From the NCBI GenBank assembly GCA_020402865.1, contig JADBYT010000005.1:1-64000 (forward strand): 64,000 bases of DNA. The letters run 5' to 3'. The notes beneath the pieces are model-generated. The model did not search any database. It had not been told where the DNA came from and saw nothing but the letters and a program-made list of their open reading frames with translations. Each line of letters opens with the position of its first letter. Positions within the stretch are counted from its first letter, which is position 1. A program made the translations under genes and the position numbers. The DNA is from Bacteroidota bacterium (GTDB taxonomy: Bacteria > Bacteroidota > Bacteroidia > Palsa-965). Of the stretch, positions 8,758 to 17,470 are shown piece by piece.

Positions 8758-9009
8758 TTACGCAATGAAGGTAACGAGCAGACCAACTACCATCGCGAAG
8801 AAGGCTGCACCTTCAACGAGAGCGGCAGTAAGAATCATGTTGGCGCGGATGTCACCAGCGGCTTCGGGCTGACGAGCGATAGACTCGAGAGCGCTGCCAC
8901 CGATACGTCCGATACCCATACCGGCACCTACAGCAGCAAGACCTGCACCGAGTGCAGCGAGACCGTGACCTGTTGTAGCACCAGCTTGGAGAAGGATGTC
9001 AGAAAGCAT
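8758..9009 (-). CDS. atpE: F0 subunit c
   Basis: Proteolipid of the rotating c-ring. Its 83 aa form a helical hairpin: a glycine-rich helix 1 (GLAALGAGLAAVGAGMGIGR), the polar RQPEA loop that contacts F1, and helix 2 with the ion-binding glutamate in AALVEGAAFFAMVVG. Glycine follows that Glu, where Na+-binding rings usually carry Ser or Thr, so proton coupling is inferred. It sits 34 bases after atpB. The hairpin downstream may raise its mRNA level relative to the other subunits, as its high stoichiometry needs. Confidence 0.97.
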   Translation of the reverse strand: MLSDILLQAGATTGHGLAALGAGLAAVGAGMGIGRIGGSALESIARQPEAAGDIRANMILTAALVEGAAFFAMVVGLLVTFIA

Positions 9010-9043
9010 GTGAATTTATATTTAGGTTAAACAAATTACGTGG

Positions 9044-10249
9044 TTAGTGAGCGGCCGCCGCATGCGCGTGGTCGTGTGCGTGATCATGCTCCTCGTGGTG
9101 ATGCTCCTCCACTGCCGCGCCAAAGTAAATGGCCGAAAGCAGGGTGAATACATACGCCTGAAGGAATGCCACAAGTAATTCCATGGCAAACATGAACACG
9201 GTAAAGAGAATGGATACTATGGACACACCAAGACCACCTCCCATAGACTCGCCGCCTTTGCCGAAGATGAAGATGAGGCTGTAGAACGCAAGGGCTATGA
9301 TGTGACCGGCTGAAATGTTCGCAAACAAACGAATCATGAGTACGAACGGACGCAGGAACATACCCAGAATTTCAATCGGAGTAAGAATAACCAGTACGAA
9401 CGCCGGTACACCGGGCATGGCAAAAATGTGGCGCCAGTAGTGGCCGTTTCCGTTAATGGTGGTAATAATAAAGGTAAGCAGGGCTAGCGCAGCGGTAATG
9501 GTGATGTTTCCGGTAAAGTTGGCTCCGCCCGGGAAGAACGGAATAAGACCAAGCATGTTGGAGAACCAGATAAAGAAAAATACCGTGAGCAGGTAAGGCA
9601 TAAACTTCTCGTACTTGTGCCCCAGCGCCGGCCTGGCAAGATCATCGCGCACGAAAATGATAATGGGTTCAAAGAACGACTGCATGCCCTTGGGCGCCTG
9701 TCCGGGACGACGCTTGTAGGCTTTCGCTATGCTCATAAATACATACATGAGCATAATTACCACAATGAAAAGGGTAACTACGTTCTTGGTAATGGAGAAA
9801 TCATACAGGTGGTGGGTAGCCTCGTGGTTGGCCGCATTCAGCGTTTCGTCCCAAACCTCAATTTTGTTTTCCTCCATTTTGTAGCTGTAGTGGGCACCTT
9901 TGTACACACCCGACGCATTGTCGTGGAAACGGCTGGAAAGGAAAAACTCAAACCCTTTGTCGGTTTTCAGGATCACGGGCAGGGGAATGTGCGTGTGGCC
10001 CCAGAGGTGCCAGTCGTGCGCATCGGAGATGTGCTCCATGATCATTTTGCCGGGATTGAACTTGGCTTCTTCACCATGTTCGCCGTGGGCAGGCTTGGCC
10101 TCATGGCCCGAAGCCATTACGGAGTCATTATTGAGCGAATCGTGTTCCTGCGGTTCGTAAGCAAAACCAAAGGCAGGCAGCAGCAGCGTGCTGAAAAAGA
10201 GGACGAGACGGGTCAGAGCGGCGTTGGAACGCATTGATTCTGAGTGCAT
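9044..10249 (-). CDS. atpB: F0 subunit a, with exported N-terminal extension and His-rich tail
   Basis: Forms the proton half-channels against the c-ring. The core carries the conserved MIRLFANISAGHIIALAFYS helix with the essential Arg. At 401 aa it is longer than the ~270-aa E. coli protein: a signal-peptide-like segment (RLVLFFSTLLLPAFGFAY) and ~110 mostly polar residues precede the first core helix, and the C-terminus is a string of His, Glu, Asp and Ala (EEHHHEEHDHAHDHAHAAAAH, 21 residues). Such extensions are known from other Bacteroidota a subunits. The start could instead be the ATG at 10234. It heads the core atpBEFHAG run, 192 bases after the AtpI-like gene. Confidence 0.96.
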   Translation of the reverse strand: MHSESMRSNAALTRLVLFFSTLLLPAFGFAYEPQEHDSLNNDSVMASGHEAKPAHGEHGEEAKFNPGKMIMEHISDAHDWHLWGHTHIPLPVILKTDKGFEFFLSSRFHDNASGVYKGAHYSYKMEENKIEVWDETLNAANHEATHHLYDFSITKNVVTLFIVVIMLMYVFMSIAKAYKRRPGQAPKGMQSFFEPIIIFVRDDLARPALGHKYEKFMPYLLTVFFFIWFSNMLGLIPFFPGGANFTGNITITAALALLTFIITTINGNGHYWRHIFAMPGVPAFVLVILTPIEILGMFLRPFVLMIRLFANISAGHIIALAFYSLIFIFGKGGESMGGGLGVSIVSILFTVFMFAMELLVAFLQAYVFTLLSAIYFGAAVEEHHHEEHDHAHDHAHAAAAH

Positions 10250-10441
10250 TTAAGGTGAGCGGCGTGCTACACCCCGAAATTCGGCTGCAAATGTAGGGAT
10301 TTGTTTCGGAGATCAGAAAGAAAGTTCAGGGAAATTCGTCGAAATCAGTTGCCCGTTGGTCGTATTCGGAGCTGATTGTGGTCAGGTTGCGGGAATGCGG
10401 GCGAAATTAAAACCCCGGGGGATGTTTGTAGCGGGAAAAAC

Positions 10442-10831
10442 TTACTTGCCTTTGGGCAGGAAATGCTTATAAAGAAGTGCTACCTCAAACGTAGTAAAGA
10501 GGAGATAAAAAACGAGGAAGTGAATAATAAAATGCACCGCCAGCGCCTTGTTGGTAAATGCATAAAGTACAATGACAATCAGAAAAATAAACAACTTAAA
10601 TGTGGTAAGCCCCATGAACATGCGCACGAAGGCTTTCGGGTCGCCCTCGCCCGAGCGGAGAAGGATGTAATGTACCACCGCTGTAATGATTACAAAAAAA
10701 GCAAACAATGCCCAGCTCAGCGGGTGTTGCTTCCACACCGGCATAAATGCATTCCATGCCGCCAGCGCCCCGCCCACAATGGCCGAGAACACCAGCAAAC
10801 GCACTAAAAAGGATTTGAAAGCTGCAGGCAT
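10442..10831 (-). CDS. AtpI-like four-helix membrane protein
   Basis: A 129-aa protein with four predicted membrane helices (around residues 8-26, 37-58, 70-93 and 97-118) and a basic C-terminus (KHFLPKGK). The position directly upstream of atpB matches that of the I/AtpI-type accessory protein thought to help c-ring assembly. Sequence similarity to AtpI is too weak to see by eye, so the name rests on topology and position. Confidence 0.7.
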   Translation of the reverse strand: MPAAFKSFLVRLLVFSAIVGGALAAWNAFMPVWKQHPLSWALFAFFVIITAVVHYILLRSGEGDPKAFVRMFMGLTTFKLFIFLIVIVLYAFTNKALAVHFIIHFLVFYLLFTTFEVALLYKHFLPKGK

Positions 10832-10876
10832 CTGGCCGCAAAGATAGGAGTTTGCCGCTCGGCTTTGCCCGCAACG

Positions 10877-11566
10877 TTATTTCAAAAACGGAATTGCCAC
10901 AAAAAATGTAGCCGAAGCCCCGCTCAGCCGCGTGCCCGGAAATGGCAAAGCATTTCCACGTTTTTGCTTCCAGCCGGTTTTCGACCAGTCGTGACGGTAC
11001 AGGCCACGCAAGCCAAGTACAGCATACCTGCCCAACAGGATAGTAAACTCCGTACGTAATACAGGCACAAAATACGGATTGACAAACCGGCTTTCTTCCG
11101 TTTGTGTGCTTTGCACCACCCTGAACCGCCCCAACGCCCAGCCTAAACCGGCTGTTAAAACCAGCTTTTCAGAAGAAAGAAAATCGCAGCTGAAACCATC
11201 AAGGAAAAACTCATAGCCGCTCAGTCTGAATTCATGTGAAGAGGTACGAACTGTTTGAGCCGGGTAGTAATGAAATGCAAAAGCCCCGCTTGTAGAGGGC
11301 CATTGATTCACCACAAACATGCCCATTGCCCCGGTTTCAAATCCCGCAGAAAACATCGCCGATTGAAAGCCTGCAGCACCATATTGAGCCGCAAGAAAAG
11401 CATTTACTCCGGCAAGCGGCAGCGGGCGATAACCCAATCCTGCACCATAATAATCTGCAATGGATCTCACCGTTTTATCACGCGGATGCCTGATTCCCGG
11501 ATGCCCCCAAACCATTACCGCAGCCAGAATACAAGCTGCGGTAATGATAATTTTTTTGCCGTACAT
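10877..11566 (-). CDS. Secreted/outer-membrane protein of unknown function, paralogue of 11580-12320
   Basis: A 229-aa protein starting with a signal peptide (MYGKKIIITAACILAAVMVW). The mature part alternates aromatic and polar residues as in small outer-membrane beta-barrels and ends in a strand with Phe near the C-terminus. It shares with the next gene upstream the order GLGW...GR, PYF(V/I)P(V/M)LR(T/S)E, then RHDWSKTGW and PGTRLSG, so the two are tandem duplicates. They lie 13 bases apart inside the atp cluster. Function unknown; a link to ATP synthase is not implied by sequence. Confidence 0.8.
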   Translation of the reverse strand: MYGKKIIITAACILAAVMVWGHPGIRHPRDKTVRSIADYYGAGLGYRPLPLAGVNAFLAAQYGAAGFQSAMFSAGFETGAMGMFVVNQWPSTSGAFAFHYYPAQTVRTSSHEFRLSGYEFFLDGFSCDFLSSEKLVLTAGLGWALGRFRVVQSTQTEESRFVNPYFVPVLRTEFTILLGRYAVLGLRGLYRHDWSKTGWKQKRGNALPFPGTRLSGASATFFVAIPFLK

Positions 11567-11579
11567 GAACTGTTAACAT

Positions 11580-12320
11580 TTACTCCGCCCCCGGCGCCGA
11601 AGGCGCCGGCATTGTATCAGCCGGTGCATCTTCCTTATCGGCAGTGCCAAAGGTGAATGCGATAAATGCACCGTACATGCCGCCGCTTAAACGCGTGCCG
11701 GGCAAATCGCCGCCATTGCCGCTCTTTTTCCGCCAGCCGGTTTTCGACCAGTCGTGGCGATAGGCACCGCGTGCGCCGATGGTTACACGGTCAAACAGCG
11801 TAAAGCTGAGCTCCGAACGCAGCATGGGTATGAAATACGGATTGGTGTAAACCGTTTCGCCGGCTGCATCCTTGCTTACAATTTTGGTGCGGCCCCAGGT
11901 CCAGCCCAAGCCGGCCGTAAACACCACTTTGCGCGAACTGATGAAATCGAAGCTGGAACCATCATACTGCATGTTCCAGCCACCCAGCGTCATTTCGCGG
12001 GCCGAATCGGAAATGGTTTGCGGCAGCAGGTAATGAAAAGTAAGCAGCGATGCCGAATTGAATTCGGTGCTGGAAGCATCCACATGGTTAAAACGACCAC
12101 GATCAAGCCCCACATACATCGCGTTGCTTTCAAAACCGCTGGCAAAACCGCTGTAACGGAGCTGACTGTTGAGACTGGCGATGGGCAATACATAAAAACC
12201 GGCGCCGGGGCCGATATACTGCATGCCGCCTTTGAGCGGGTTTTGTGCGTGCGCCTGCGTAGCACCAAATGTCATGGCCGCAAACACAGCTGCCGCTGAA
12301 ATAAAGTACAATTTTTTCAT
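11580..12320 (-). CDS. Secreted/outer-membrane protein of unknown function, paralogue of 10877-11566
   Basis: A 246-aa protein with a signal peptide ending in AQAHAQ. The body has beta-barrel-like alternation, including VFTAGLGWTWGR, NPYFIPMLRSEL and RHDWSKTGWRKKSG, and the C-terminal tail is Ala/Pro-rich. It is the likely parent or sister of the shorter copy that follows. It sits 113 bases after the AtpZ-like gene, in the same direction, so it is probably transcribed with it. Confidence 0.8.
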   Translation of the reverse strand: MKKLYFISAAAVFAAMTFGATQAHAQNPLKGGMQYIGPGAGFYVLPIASLNSQLRYSGFASGFESNAMYVGLDRGRFNHVDASSTEFNSASLLTFHYLLPQTISDSAREMTLGGWNMQYDGSSFDFISSRKVVFTAGLGWTWGRTKIVSKDAAGETVYTNPYFIPMLRSELSFTLFDRVTIGARGAYRHDWSKTGWRKKSGNGGDLPGTRLSGGMYGAFIAFTFGTADKEDAPADTMPAPSAPGAE

Positions 12321-12433
12321 AACGGGAGTTTAAGTATGTGTACTGGATATGCTGTTTGTGAGCCTAATTTAGATAAACTGAAGCAGGCGAGTACGTTAAA
12401 TTTCACTTCTCCACGTGTATTGTGCAGGATGGG

Positions 12434-12664
12434 TTATTTCTTCTTCAGAAAATCGCGGATGAAATACCAGATGGAGGCAAACACACCAACCAGTGTAAGC
12501 ACCAGTGTAAACACCGGAATTTTGCCCAGCGGGAAACGCGCATCAAGCCAGCGCCCGCCCAGAGCGGCAGCGGTAATAATTACGGCCATGTAGGTGGCCA
12601 TGCTCAGGTAACGTGCGGCCGACGGATCAAGCCGTTTGCGGTTCGGTGGTGGCGGTGCTGTCAT
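12434..12664 (-). CDS. atpZ: AtpZ/AtpI-family small membrane protein
   Basis: A 76-aa protein with two membrane helices (SMATYMAVIITAAALGGRWL and VFTLVLTLVGVFASIWYFIR) and a charged end, the layout of the AtpZ/AtpI family encoded next to many F-ATPase operons. AtpZ is reported to help Mg2+/Ca2+ supply or rotor assembly in some bacteria; here only family and context support the role. The start at 12664 overlaps the bactofilin 3' end by 38 bases; the ATG at 12601 would remove the overlap but shorten the proline-rich head. Confidence 0.75.
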   Translation of the reverse strand: MTAPPPPNRKRLDPSAARYLSMATYMAVIITAAALGGRWLDARFPLGKIPVFTLVLTLVGVFASIWYFIRDFLKKK

Positions 12665-13046
12665 GCAGTGCGGGCCTGGTTACACCGGCCATGGTGCAGG
12701 AACCTGAAAAATCGGCACCGGGCTCAATAGCCAGTTTGCCGGTCACCAGATCGCCCGAAAGCTTTGAGGTGGCTTTAAGTGTAAGCAGCTCGGCCACGTT
12801 CACATTGCCTTTTACAGTACCCGAAATATCGGCGTTCTGGCAATGCACTTCTCCTTCAATTACACCGGTTGGGCCTACTACTAATTTACCACGGGTGTTT
12901 ACCGAACCTTTCAGGTTGCCGTCAATCCGGATATCGCCGCCCGAAACAATATCGCCGTCAATGGATGTGCCCGAACCAATAATGTTTACTGAACCGCCAT
13001 CGGCAGCAGCTGTGCGTGATGAAGTATTGCCTTTTGCATTGAACAT
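12627..13046 (-). CDS. Bactofilin-family polymer-forming cytoskeletal protein
   Basis: A 139-aa protein. Start at the ATG at 13046 (MFNAKGNTSS); an upstream in-frame ATG at 13130 would add an unlikely Cys/Trp-rich leader. The core is a bactofilin right-handed beta-helix with short turns (GTSIDGDIVSGGDIRIDGNL, then GVIEGEVHCQNADISGTVKG), flanked by disordered tails. Bactofilins form non-polar filaments that scaffold cell-wall or envelope machinery. It overlaps the AtpZ-like gene downstream, a pairing found in other Bacteroidota. Confidence 0.93.
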   Translation of the reverse strand: MFNAKGNTSSRTAAADGGSVNIIGSGTSIDGDIVSGGDIRIDGNLKGSVNTRGKLVVGPTGVIEGEVHCQNADISGTVKGNVNVAELLTLKATSKLSGDLVTGKLAIEPGADFSGSCTMAGVTRPALHDSTATTEPQTA

Positions 13047-13138
13047 GAAGTAAAGATAAGTATTTGCACAAAAAAAACACCAGCAAATAGGGGTTCGCCC
13101 GTTCTGCCTTGTCATACCTGCATAACACAATCCATAAA

Positions 13139-13855
13139 ATGAAACAATTCAGCTACACATTACTTTTCTCAATGGCCCTTGCGGTGCTTTCTTCGTGCTC
13201 AGGTGTGCTGGGTGTACACGGTGAAGGCGCTGCCGTAGTAGAACAACGTTCTCCGGGTGTATTTCAAAAACTGGCTCTTGATATTGATGCCGATGTGATT
13301 CTGCACTCCGATTCGGTTTACCGCCTCGAAATAACCGGCCAGCGCAACATACTCGATGTACTTACCACACGCGTAAACAACAACGAACTGGAAATCGACT
13401 TTTCAGATTGCGTAAGTGAGTACAGCGGCATCACCATTCATGTGTATGCTCCTGTATATGTGGCGGTCAGCATCAGCGGCTCAGGCAGCATACGCAACAA
13501 CGACAGCCTCACCGCAGCTTCATTACGCATCGACATTAATGGCTCGGGCACGGCCAGTCTTCAAAACATACGCAGCAATTCGGTTGTTTCCGATATCAGT
13601 GGCAGCGGCAACGTAACCCTCAGCGGCAGTGCACAGTTGTTTACCCACTCCGTTTCCGGCAGCGGCAACCTGAAAGCATACGATCTCATCACTCAAACAG
13701 CCAACCTCACCTGCTCAGGCAGCGGCAACTGCGAAGTAACTGTATCGCAAACACTTGCGGTTGACATTTCGGGCAGCGGCGACGTGTTTTACCAGGGCAA
13801 TCCGGCACTAAACGTTTCCATTTCGGGTTCGGGGCGCGTTGTACACGTAAACTAA
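13139..13855 (+). CDS. DUF2807 (head GIN domain) lipoprotein
   Basis: A 238-aa lipoprotein. Start at the ATG at 13139. The signal peptide ends in a lipobox (AVLSSC) followed by SGV. The rest is a DUF2807-type beta-helix with the characteristic recurring (D)ISGSG turns: SISGSGSI, DINGSGTA, DISGSGNV, SVSGSGNL, TCSGSGNC, DISGSGDV and SISGSGRV. Such proteins are abundant in Bacteroidota and probably form surface or periplasmic scaffolds; no enzymatic role is known. It is divergent from bactofilin, with 92 bases between starts. Confidence 0.93.
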   Translation: MKQFSYTLLFSMALAVLSSCSGVLGVHGEGAAVVEQRSPGVFQKLALDIDADVILHSDSVYRLEITGQRNILDVLTTRVNNNELEIDFSDCVSEYSGITIHVYAPVYVAVSISGSGSIRNNDSLTAASLRIDINGSGTASLQNIRSNSVVSDISGSGNVTLSGSAQLFTHSVSGSGNLKAYDLITQTANLTCSGSGNCEVTVSQTLAVDISGSGDVFYQGNPALNVSISGSGRVVHVN

Positions 13856-13868
13856 GAGCCTTTGTTTT

Positions 13869-14015
13869 TGAGCTTTGTTTTGAGCACATTTTTCCTCAGA
13901 CAAGGCGTGTTTTGCAGGCGATCCTTGGAGAGGATCGACAAAAAACAGAACGCAGGATGAGGGAAAATGAACCGAAACAAAGCCAAAGGATAAATTTTAA
14001 ACAATCACTAAACAC
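13869..14015 (+). repeat. Structured intergenic repeat, copy A
   Basis: About 147 bases resembling 14507-14652 over nearly the full length (shared blocks include gagca.attttt, gcaggc, aacgcaggatg and ccaaaggat). It can fold on itself: gctttgttt near 13872 pairs with aaacaaagc near 13982, cctca with tgagg, and gatcct with aggatc at the apex. It ends just before the ATG of the next gene. Confidence 0.7.
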
Positions 14016-14016
14016 A

Positions 14017-14406
14017 ATGAGGCTTGCATTTGCTTTTATCGCTTCACTTTTTCTTTTCACAGCCTGCGAAAGCAGCACCGAGCGCCAGTGGGTGGTTTCA
14101 AACCGTTCGGCCACTACCGTAAGGGTAAGTCTTATTACCAAAATAACCGGCGACACGCTTTATCAATCCATTGAACCGGGAAAAACCCGCGTCATTTATT
14201 CGCAAATGCAGGCGGGCGCAAGTTCGGGTGTGCTGCGTGCACTTACCGTGTTTGATACCGTGGTTATTGAAAATGCCACGAACAATTTTATGCAGAAGGA
14301 TTTTTTCAATCAGCGTAACTGGGGCATCGATATTTCACAGATAAAAAAATTCCCTTCTTACTATTCCCATCAATATACCTTCGTGATTACCGATCAGGAC
14401 TTTTAG
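14017..14406 (+). CDS. Small lipoprotein of unknown function
   Basis: A 129-aa lipoprotein. The start at 14017 gives a standard lipoprotein signal (MRLAFAFIASLFLFTACESS); the in-frame codons upstream belong to a repeat. The mature part is a short beta-rich domain (VVSNRSATTVRVSLITKITG) with no recognised family. It lies between two direct copies of a structured repeat and is followed by an 18-bp stem hairpin. Function unknown. Confidence 0.75.
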   Translation: MRLAFAFIASLFLFTACESSTERQWVVSNRSATTVRVSLITKITGDTLYQSIEPGKTRVIYSQMQAGASSGVLRALTVFDTVVIENATNNFMQKDFFNQRNWGIDISQIKKFPSYYSHQYTFVITDQDF

Positions 14407-14438
14407 CCAATCTGCATCCCCGATTAATACATCCCCAT

Positions 14439-14480
14439 ATACTACAAAGCCGCACTGAAATAAGTGCGGCTTTGTAGTAT
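14439..14480. terminator. Long perfect hairpin, probable terminator
   Basis: An 18-bp perfect stem (atactacaaagccgcact / agtgcggctttgtagtat) with a 6-base loop. The T run (ccttttt) comes only after four more bases, so it may act by strong pairing. It sits 32 bases after the small lipoprotein gene. Confidence 0.75.
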
Positions 14481-14506
14481 ATGTGCCTTTTTAAATAGTT
14501 GTTGTT

Positions 14507-14652
14507 GAGATTTGTGTTGAGCAGATTTTTCTTCGGAAAAGGCGCTTTTCGCAGGCAATACTTAGAAAGTACCGACAAGTAATGCAACGCAGGATGGGGA
14601 AAAATCCACCATCACAAGGCCAAAGGATGAATTTAAACAGGCGCTGAATAAT
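14507..14652 (+). repeat. Structured intergenic repeat, copy B
   Basis: Second copy of the element at 13869-14015, in the same orientation, ending just before the 3' end of porW. Arms ttttcttcg.., gcgcttttcgc and the apex aatactt/aagta keep pairing potential while the sequence differs, suggesting that structure matters. Confidence 0.7.
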
Positions 14653-14659
14653 GCTCTTT

Positions 14660-17350
14660 TTATTTCGTGTTGTTTACGTAGTTCTTGTCGAAAAACTCCT
14701 TGTACTGCTGGGTGTTTTTACTGCGGTAAAACAGGCTGTAATTGTCTTTAGAAATACTAAACACCTGATAAGATCCCGCTGTAAGTTCGGCAAACAGTTC
14801 AGGACGGCCTTTGAGAACGGAAAAATAGCTCATGGCCGAATTTTTATCCTTGAAGCCTTTCACAAGAATAATTTCGCGCTGGTTATCCAGAATAATGCTT
14901 GAAATAGTGAGCCCGTTCGACGCGTAATTCTGCATGTTGAAATCAGACAAGGCTATTTTAAAGTTGTTGATGTTTCCCTTGCCTTTAGTCACCACAATCA
15001 TAAACTGGTGTTCGGCGTTGGCATCTAAAGTATAGGGTGGTGCAGCTTTAGCCGTGTCGGCACTAACCACATCGCCGCGCTGGCGTTTTATCGCATCAAG
15101 CAGCGCCTGCGCCTGATCTTTTACCGGATCCTTGGGGAATGTGGCCACAAGGTTGGTAAGCGATTTTTCCATTGCCGGTGTGCCTTGTGTTTTGCCAATA
15201 CTTACGGCGCGGATATAGGCAAAGCGGGCTGCATTTTCGTTTTTGCGGCCAAATGTGGTATCGGCATAATTACAGCGGGTAATTACTTCGCTGTATTTGC
15301 CCTCGGTAAACATTACGTAGGTTTCCTCGTAATAGCGAACCACCTTGTTTTTTTCGGTGAGCTTATCCACCTCAAAATTCGGGTTGCGGATGAGTTCAGC
15401 ATACTCGCTTTGCGGATATTTTGAGAGGATATAGTTTTTATGCTCGTCGGCTTTGGCGGTATTATTCTGGCTTTGGTAAATACGGTAAAGCTGAAAATGT
15501 GAGGGCAGTGAATATTTGTGTGTGGGAAAACGCTGGCACAGGGCTTCAAAAGCCTCAATGGAGCGCGCATTGTTGCGCAACTGTTCTTTGTAAATAGCTC
15601 CGAGGCTGTATAGTGCTTCGGCAATTTTTTCGTCAGATGCGGTAAGCTGTTCGGGCGTGAGCGGCAGGTTTTTCAGGTAAAAATCACGCCCCAGTTTGTC
15701 GTTGTTGCCGGGTTTGTTTCCGCCAGCCTGCGTGGTATTGCTGCTGCCTCCGTCGCCGCCGTCTTCGGTAATGTAGGTTTCCTTATTCATCCGCCGCCAG
15801 TTGTCTTCAAGCTTGCGGTTGCCCCATTTGCGGGTAAACTCGCCCATGCCGAATGAAATGGTGGACGGATTGTAGAAGTACCAAAGCCCGCCCGGGTTGC
15901 CACCGCCAATGGGGCTGCCGCCCGGGTTATTTACCGGATTTACGGGGCCGCCTCCTTGCTGCAGCAAGGCCTCCTGTTCTTCTTTTTTCTTACGGTCTTC
16001 TTCTTTCTTGGCTGCAATCAGTTTGTCGATATAGGCATACAGCCCGGTAGTGTCTGTACCGTACTTTTTTACAATGCCCTGCAGGCTGTCTTCAAGGCGC
16101 ACAGTTTTTATATAACGTACCAGGGTGCTCAGGCTTGATCTTTTTTCATCAATCTGGGCATACGAAGCGTAGTCTTTGGGCAAAAACTGCATGGTACTGT
16201 CGTAATAGGCCTGTGCATTAATGTAATCGGTTTCCGTAAAATACAAATCGCCGAGCGCCAGATACGTAAGTGCTTTTTGTTTGGCATTGCCTGCACTTAC
16301 CGCAATTGATTTTTTGTAGAACGTGCGGGCGCCTTCCATATCGCCACCGGCTGCTTCGAGCTGGCCCAGGGTGTAATAAATCTGGTCCTGATACTCGTTG
16401 TTTTTATCGTCGGTGAGCATTTTCTCCAGTTCCTTTTTGGCGCCGGCGCGTGTTTTGCTGTTGGCTCCGCTCAGTCGTGCGCGGCTTATGCGCGCATTGA
16501 AAAGCATTTCGTAGGGCGGATTCATTTCCACTACTTCGCCATAGAGTTTGCCGGCTTTTTTCTCCTCGCCGGTTTTCTCGTAAAGCTGCGCCAGAATGTA
16601 GGTGTAGCGTGCGCGGGTCTTTTTCTTTTTGGTAATGAGCAGGGCTTCTTCGAGGTATTTAATGGCGTTGCCGTAATTGCCGGTGTGCATGTACAGATCG
16701 GCGTAGGTTGCCTTTATTTCGGGCAGCAGTGCCGGCGGGCAGGCCTTATCGTTGGCAATCATGTCAAGAAGCGTCTCGGCCTGACTGTAGCCACCCAGCC
16801 CGATGTGTGTGCGCGCCTGCCAGAGATAACCGTCAAAACGAATGGGAAACTTGGCGTATTTCTGCGTCACATAATTAAACACCTCCATGGCCGAGAGGTA
16901 CTCGCCCTTGTAGTAGCGCGCCTGACCAATAATCAGGTAGCTGTCGTCAATCCATTTTACCGCACCGGCAATTTCTTCACCGTCTTTTTTGGTAATGGCG
17001 TGGCGTTCAATAACGGTGGTCGATTTCTTTATGGCCTTTTCGTAATCGGCAAACGACCCTTTTGTTTCGGGCGTATTGGGCAGGCGGAAAATAGGCAGCA
17101 GCTCCGAGTAATCGTCCACATAGGCCTTTTCAATCTTGTCGCGGGCATCCTTCATGCTTTCGCGGGCATAGAAATAGCCGTTGTAGCGCGAAGTCATGTT
17201 GTGATAACCACGGGTAACCCGCGTGTTTTTCTTGGTGGTACACGATGTGGCAAAAGCGCCCAGCAAAAGCAGCAGCGCGGCAAAAGACAGATATGCGGAA
17301 GTACGGTTCACGAAACGAATGGTCTGGCGGGGATAACGCCCGAAAAACAA
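14660..17350 (-). CDS. porW: PorW/SprE-type T9SS TPR lipoprotein
   Basis: At 896 aa this matches the size of F. johnsoniae SprE and P. gingivalis PorW, lipoproteins required for type IX secretion and gliding that link the trans-envelope ring to the outer-membrane translocon. A lipobox (GAFATSC) near residue 37 is followed by TKKNTRVTRGYHNMTSRYNGYFYARESMKD, typical of the family, then multiple TPR-like repeats (for example ALYSLGAIYKEQLRNNARSI), a Lys/Glu plus Gly/Asn/Pro-rich linker near 450-500, and a C-terminal SPOR-like globular part. Many T9SS cargo proteins in this window (20-22, 32-34, 55-61 kb) depend on such machinery. It is transcribed alone. Confidence 0.9.
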   Translation of the reverse strand: MFFGRYPRQTIRFVNRTSAYLSFAALLLLLGAFATSCTTKKNTRVTRGYHNMTSRYNGYFYARESMKDARDKIEKAYVDDYSELLPIFRLPNTPETKGSFADYEKAIKKSTTVIERHAITKKDGEEIAGAVKWIDDSYLIIGQARYYKGEYLSAMEVFNYVTQKYAKFPIRFDGYLWQARTHIGLGGYSQAETLLDMIANDKACPPALLPEIKATYADLYMHTGNYGNAIKYLEEALLITKKKKTRARYTYILAQLYEKTGEEKKAGKLYGEVVEMNPPYEMLFNARISRARLSGANSKTRAGAKKELEKMLTDDKNNEYQDQIYYTLGQLEAAGGDMEGARTFYKKSIAVSAGNAKQKALTYLALGDLYFTETDYINAQAYYDSTMQFLPKDYASYAQIDEKRSSLSTLVRYIKTVRLEDSLQGIVKKYGTDTTGLYAYIDKLIAAKKEEDRKKKEEQEALLQQGGGPVNPVNNPGGSPIGGGNPGGLWYFYNPSTISFGMGEFTRKWGNRKLEDNWRRMNKETYITEDGGDGGSSNTTQAGGNKPGNNDKLGRDFYLKNLPLTPEQLTASDEKIAEALYSLGAIYKEQLRNNARSIEAFEALCQRFPTHKYSLPSHFQLYRIYQSQNNTAKADEHKNYILSKYPQSEYAELIRNPNFEVDKLTEKNKVVRYYEETYVMFTEGKYSEVITRCNYADTTFGRKNENAARFAYIRAVSIGKTQGTPAMEKSLTNLVATFPKDPVKDQAQALLDAIKRQRGDVVSADTAKAAPPYTLDANAEHQFMIVVTKGKGNINNFKIALSDFNMQNYASNGLTISSIILDNQREIILVKGFKDKNSAMSYFSVLKGRPELFAELTAGSYQVFSISKDNYSLFYRSKNTQQYKEFFDKNYVNNTK

Positions 17351-17470
17351 AAATAGTGTATTCTGTGTAAGAATAGGACGCAGAAAAGGGTGTTTGGTTG
17401 CTTGAAAGAAGGCTAAACCATACTATTTCACCGGGAAACGATAGACTCAGCAGGGAAGCCAGTCTTGAAT

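Noticed and set aside
5024-13046. Complete ATP synthase operon
   Set aside because: No beta (atpD) or epsilon (atpC) gene is present, and both flanks were checked; a strong terminator follows atpG.
12627-13130. Bactofilin start at 13130
   Set aside because: The extra 28 residues are Cys/Trp-rich and not bactofilin-like; MFNAKG at 13046 is the usual beginning.
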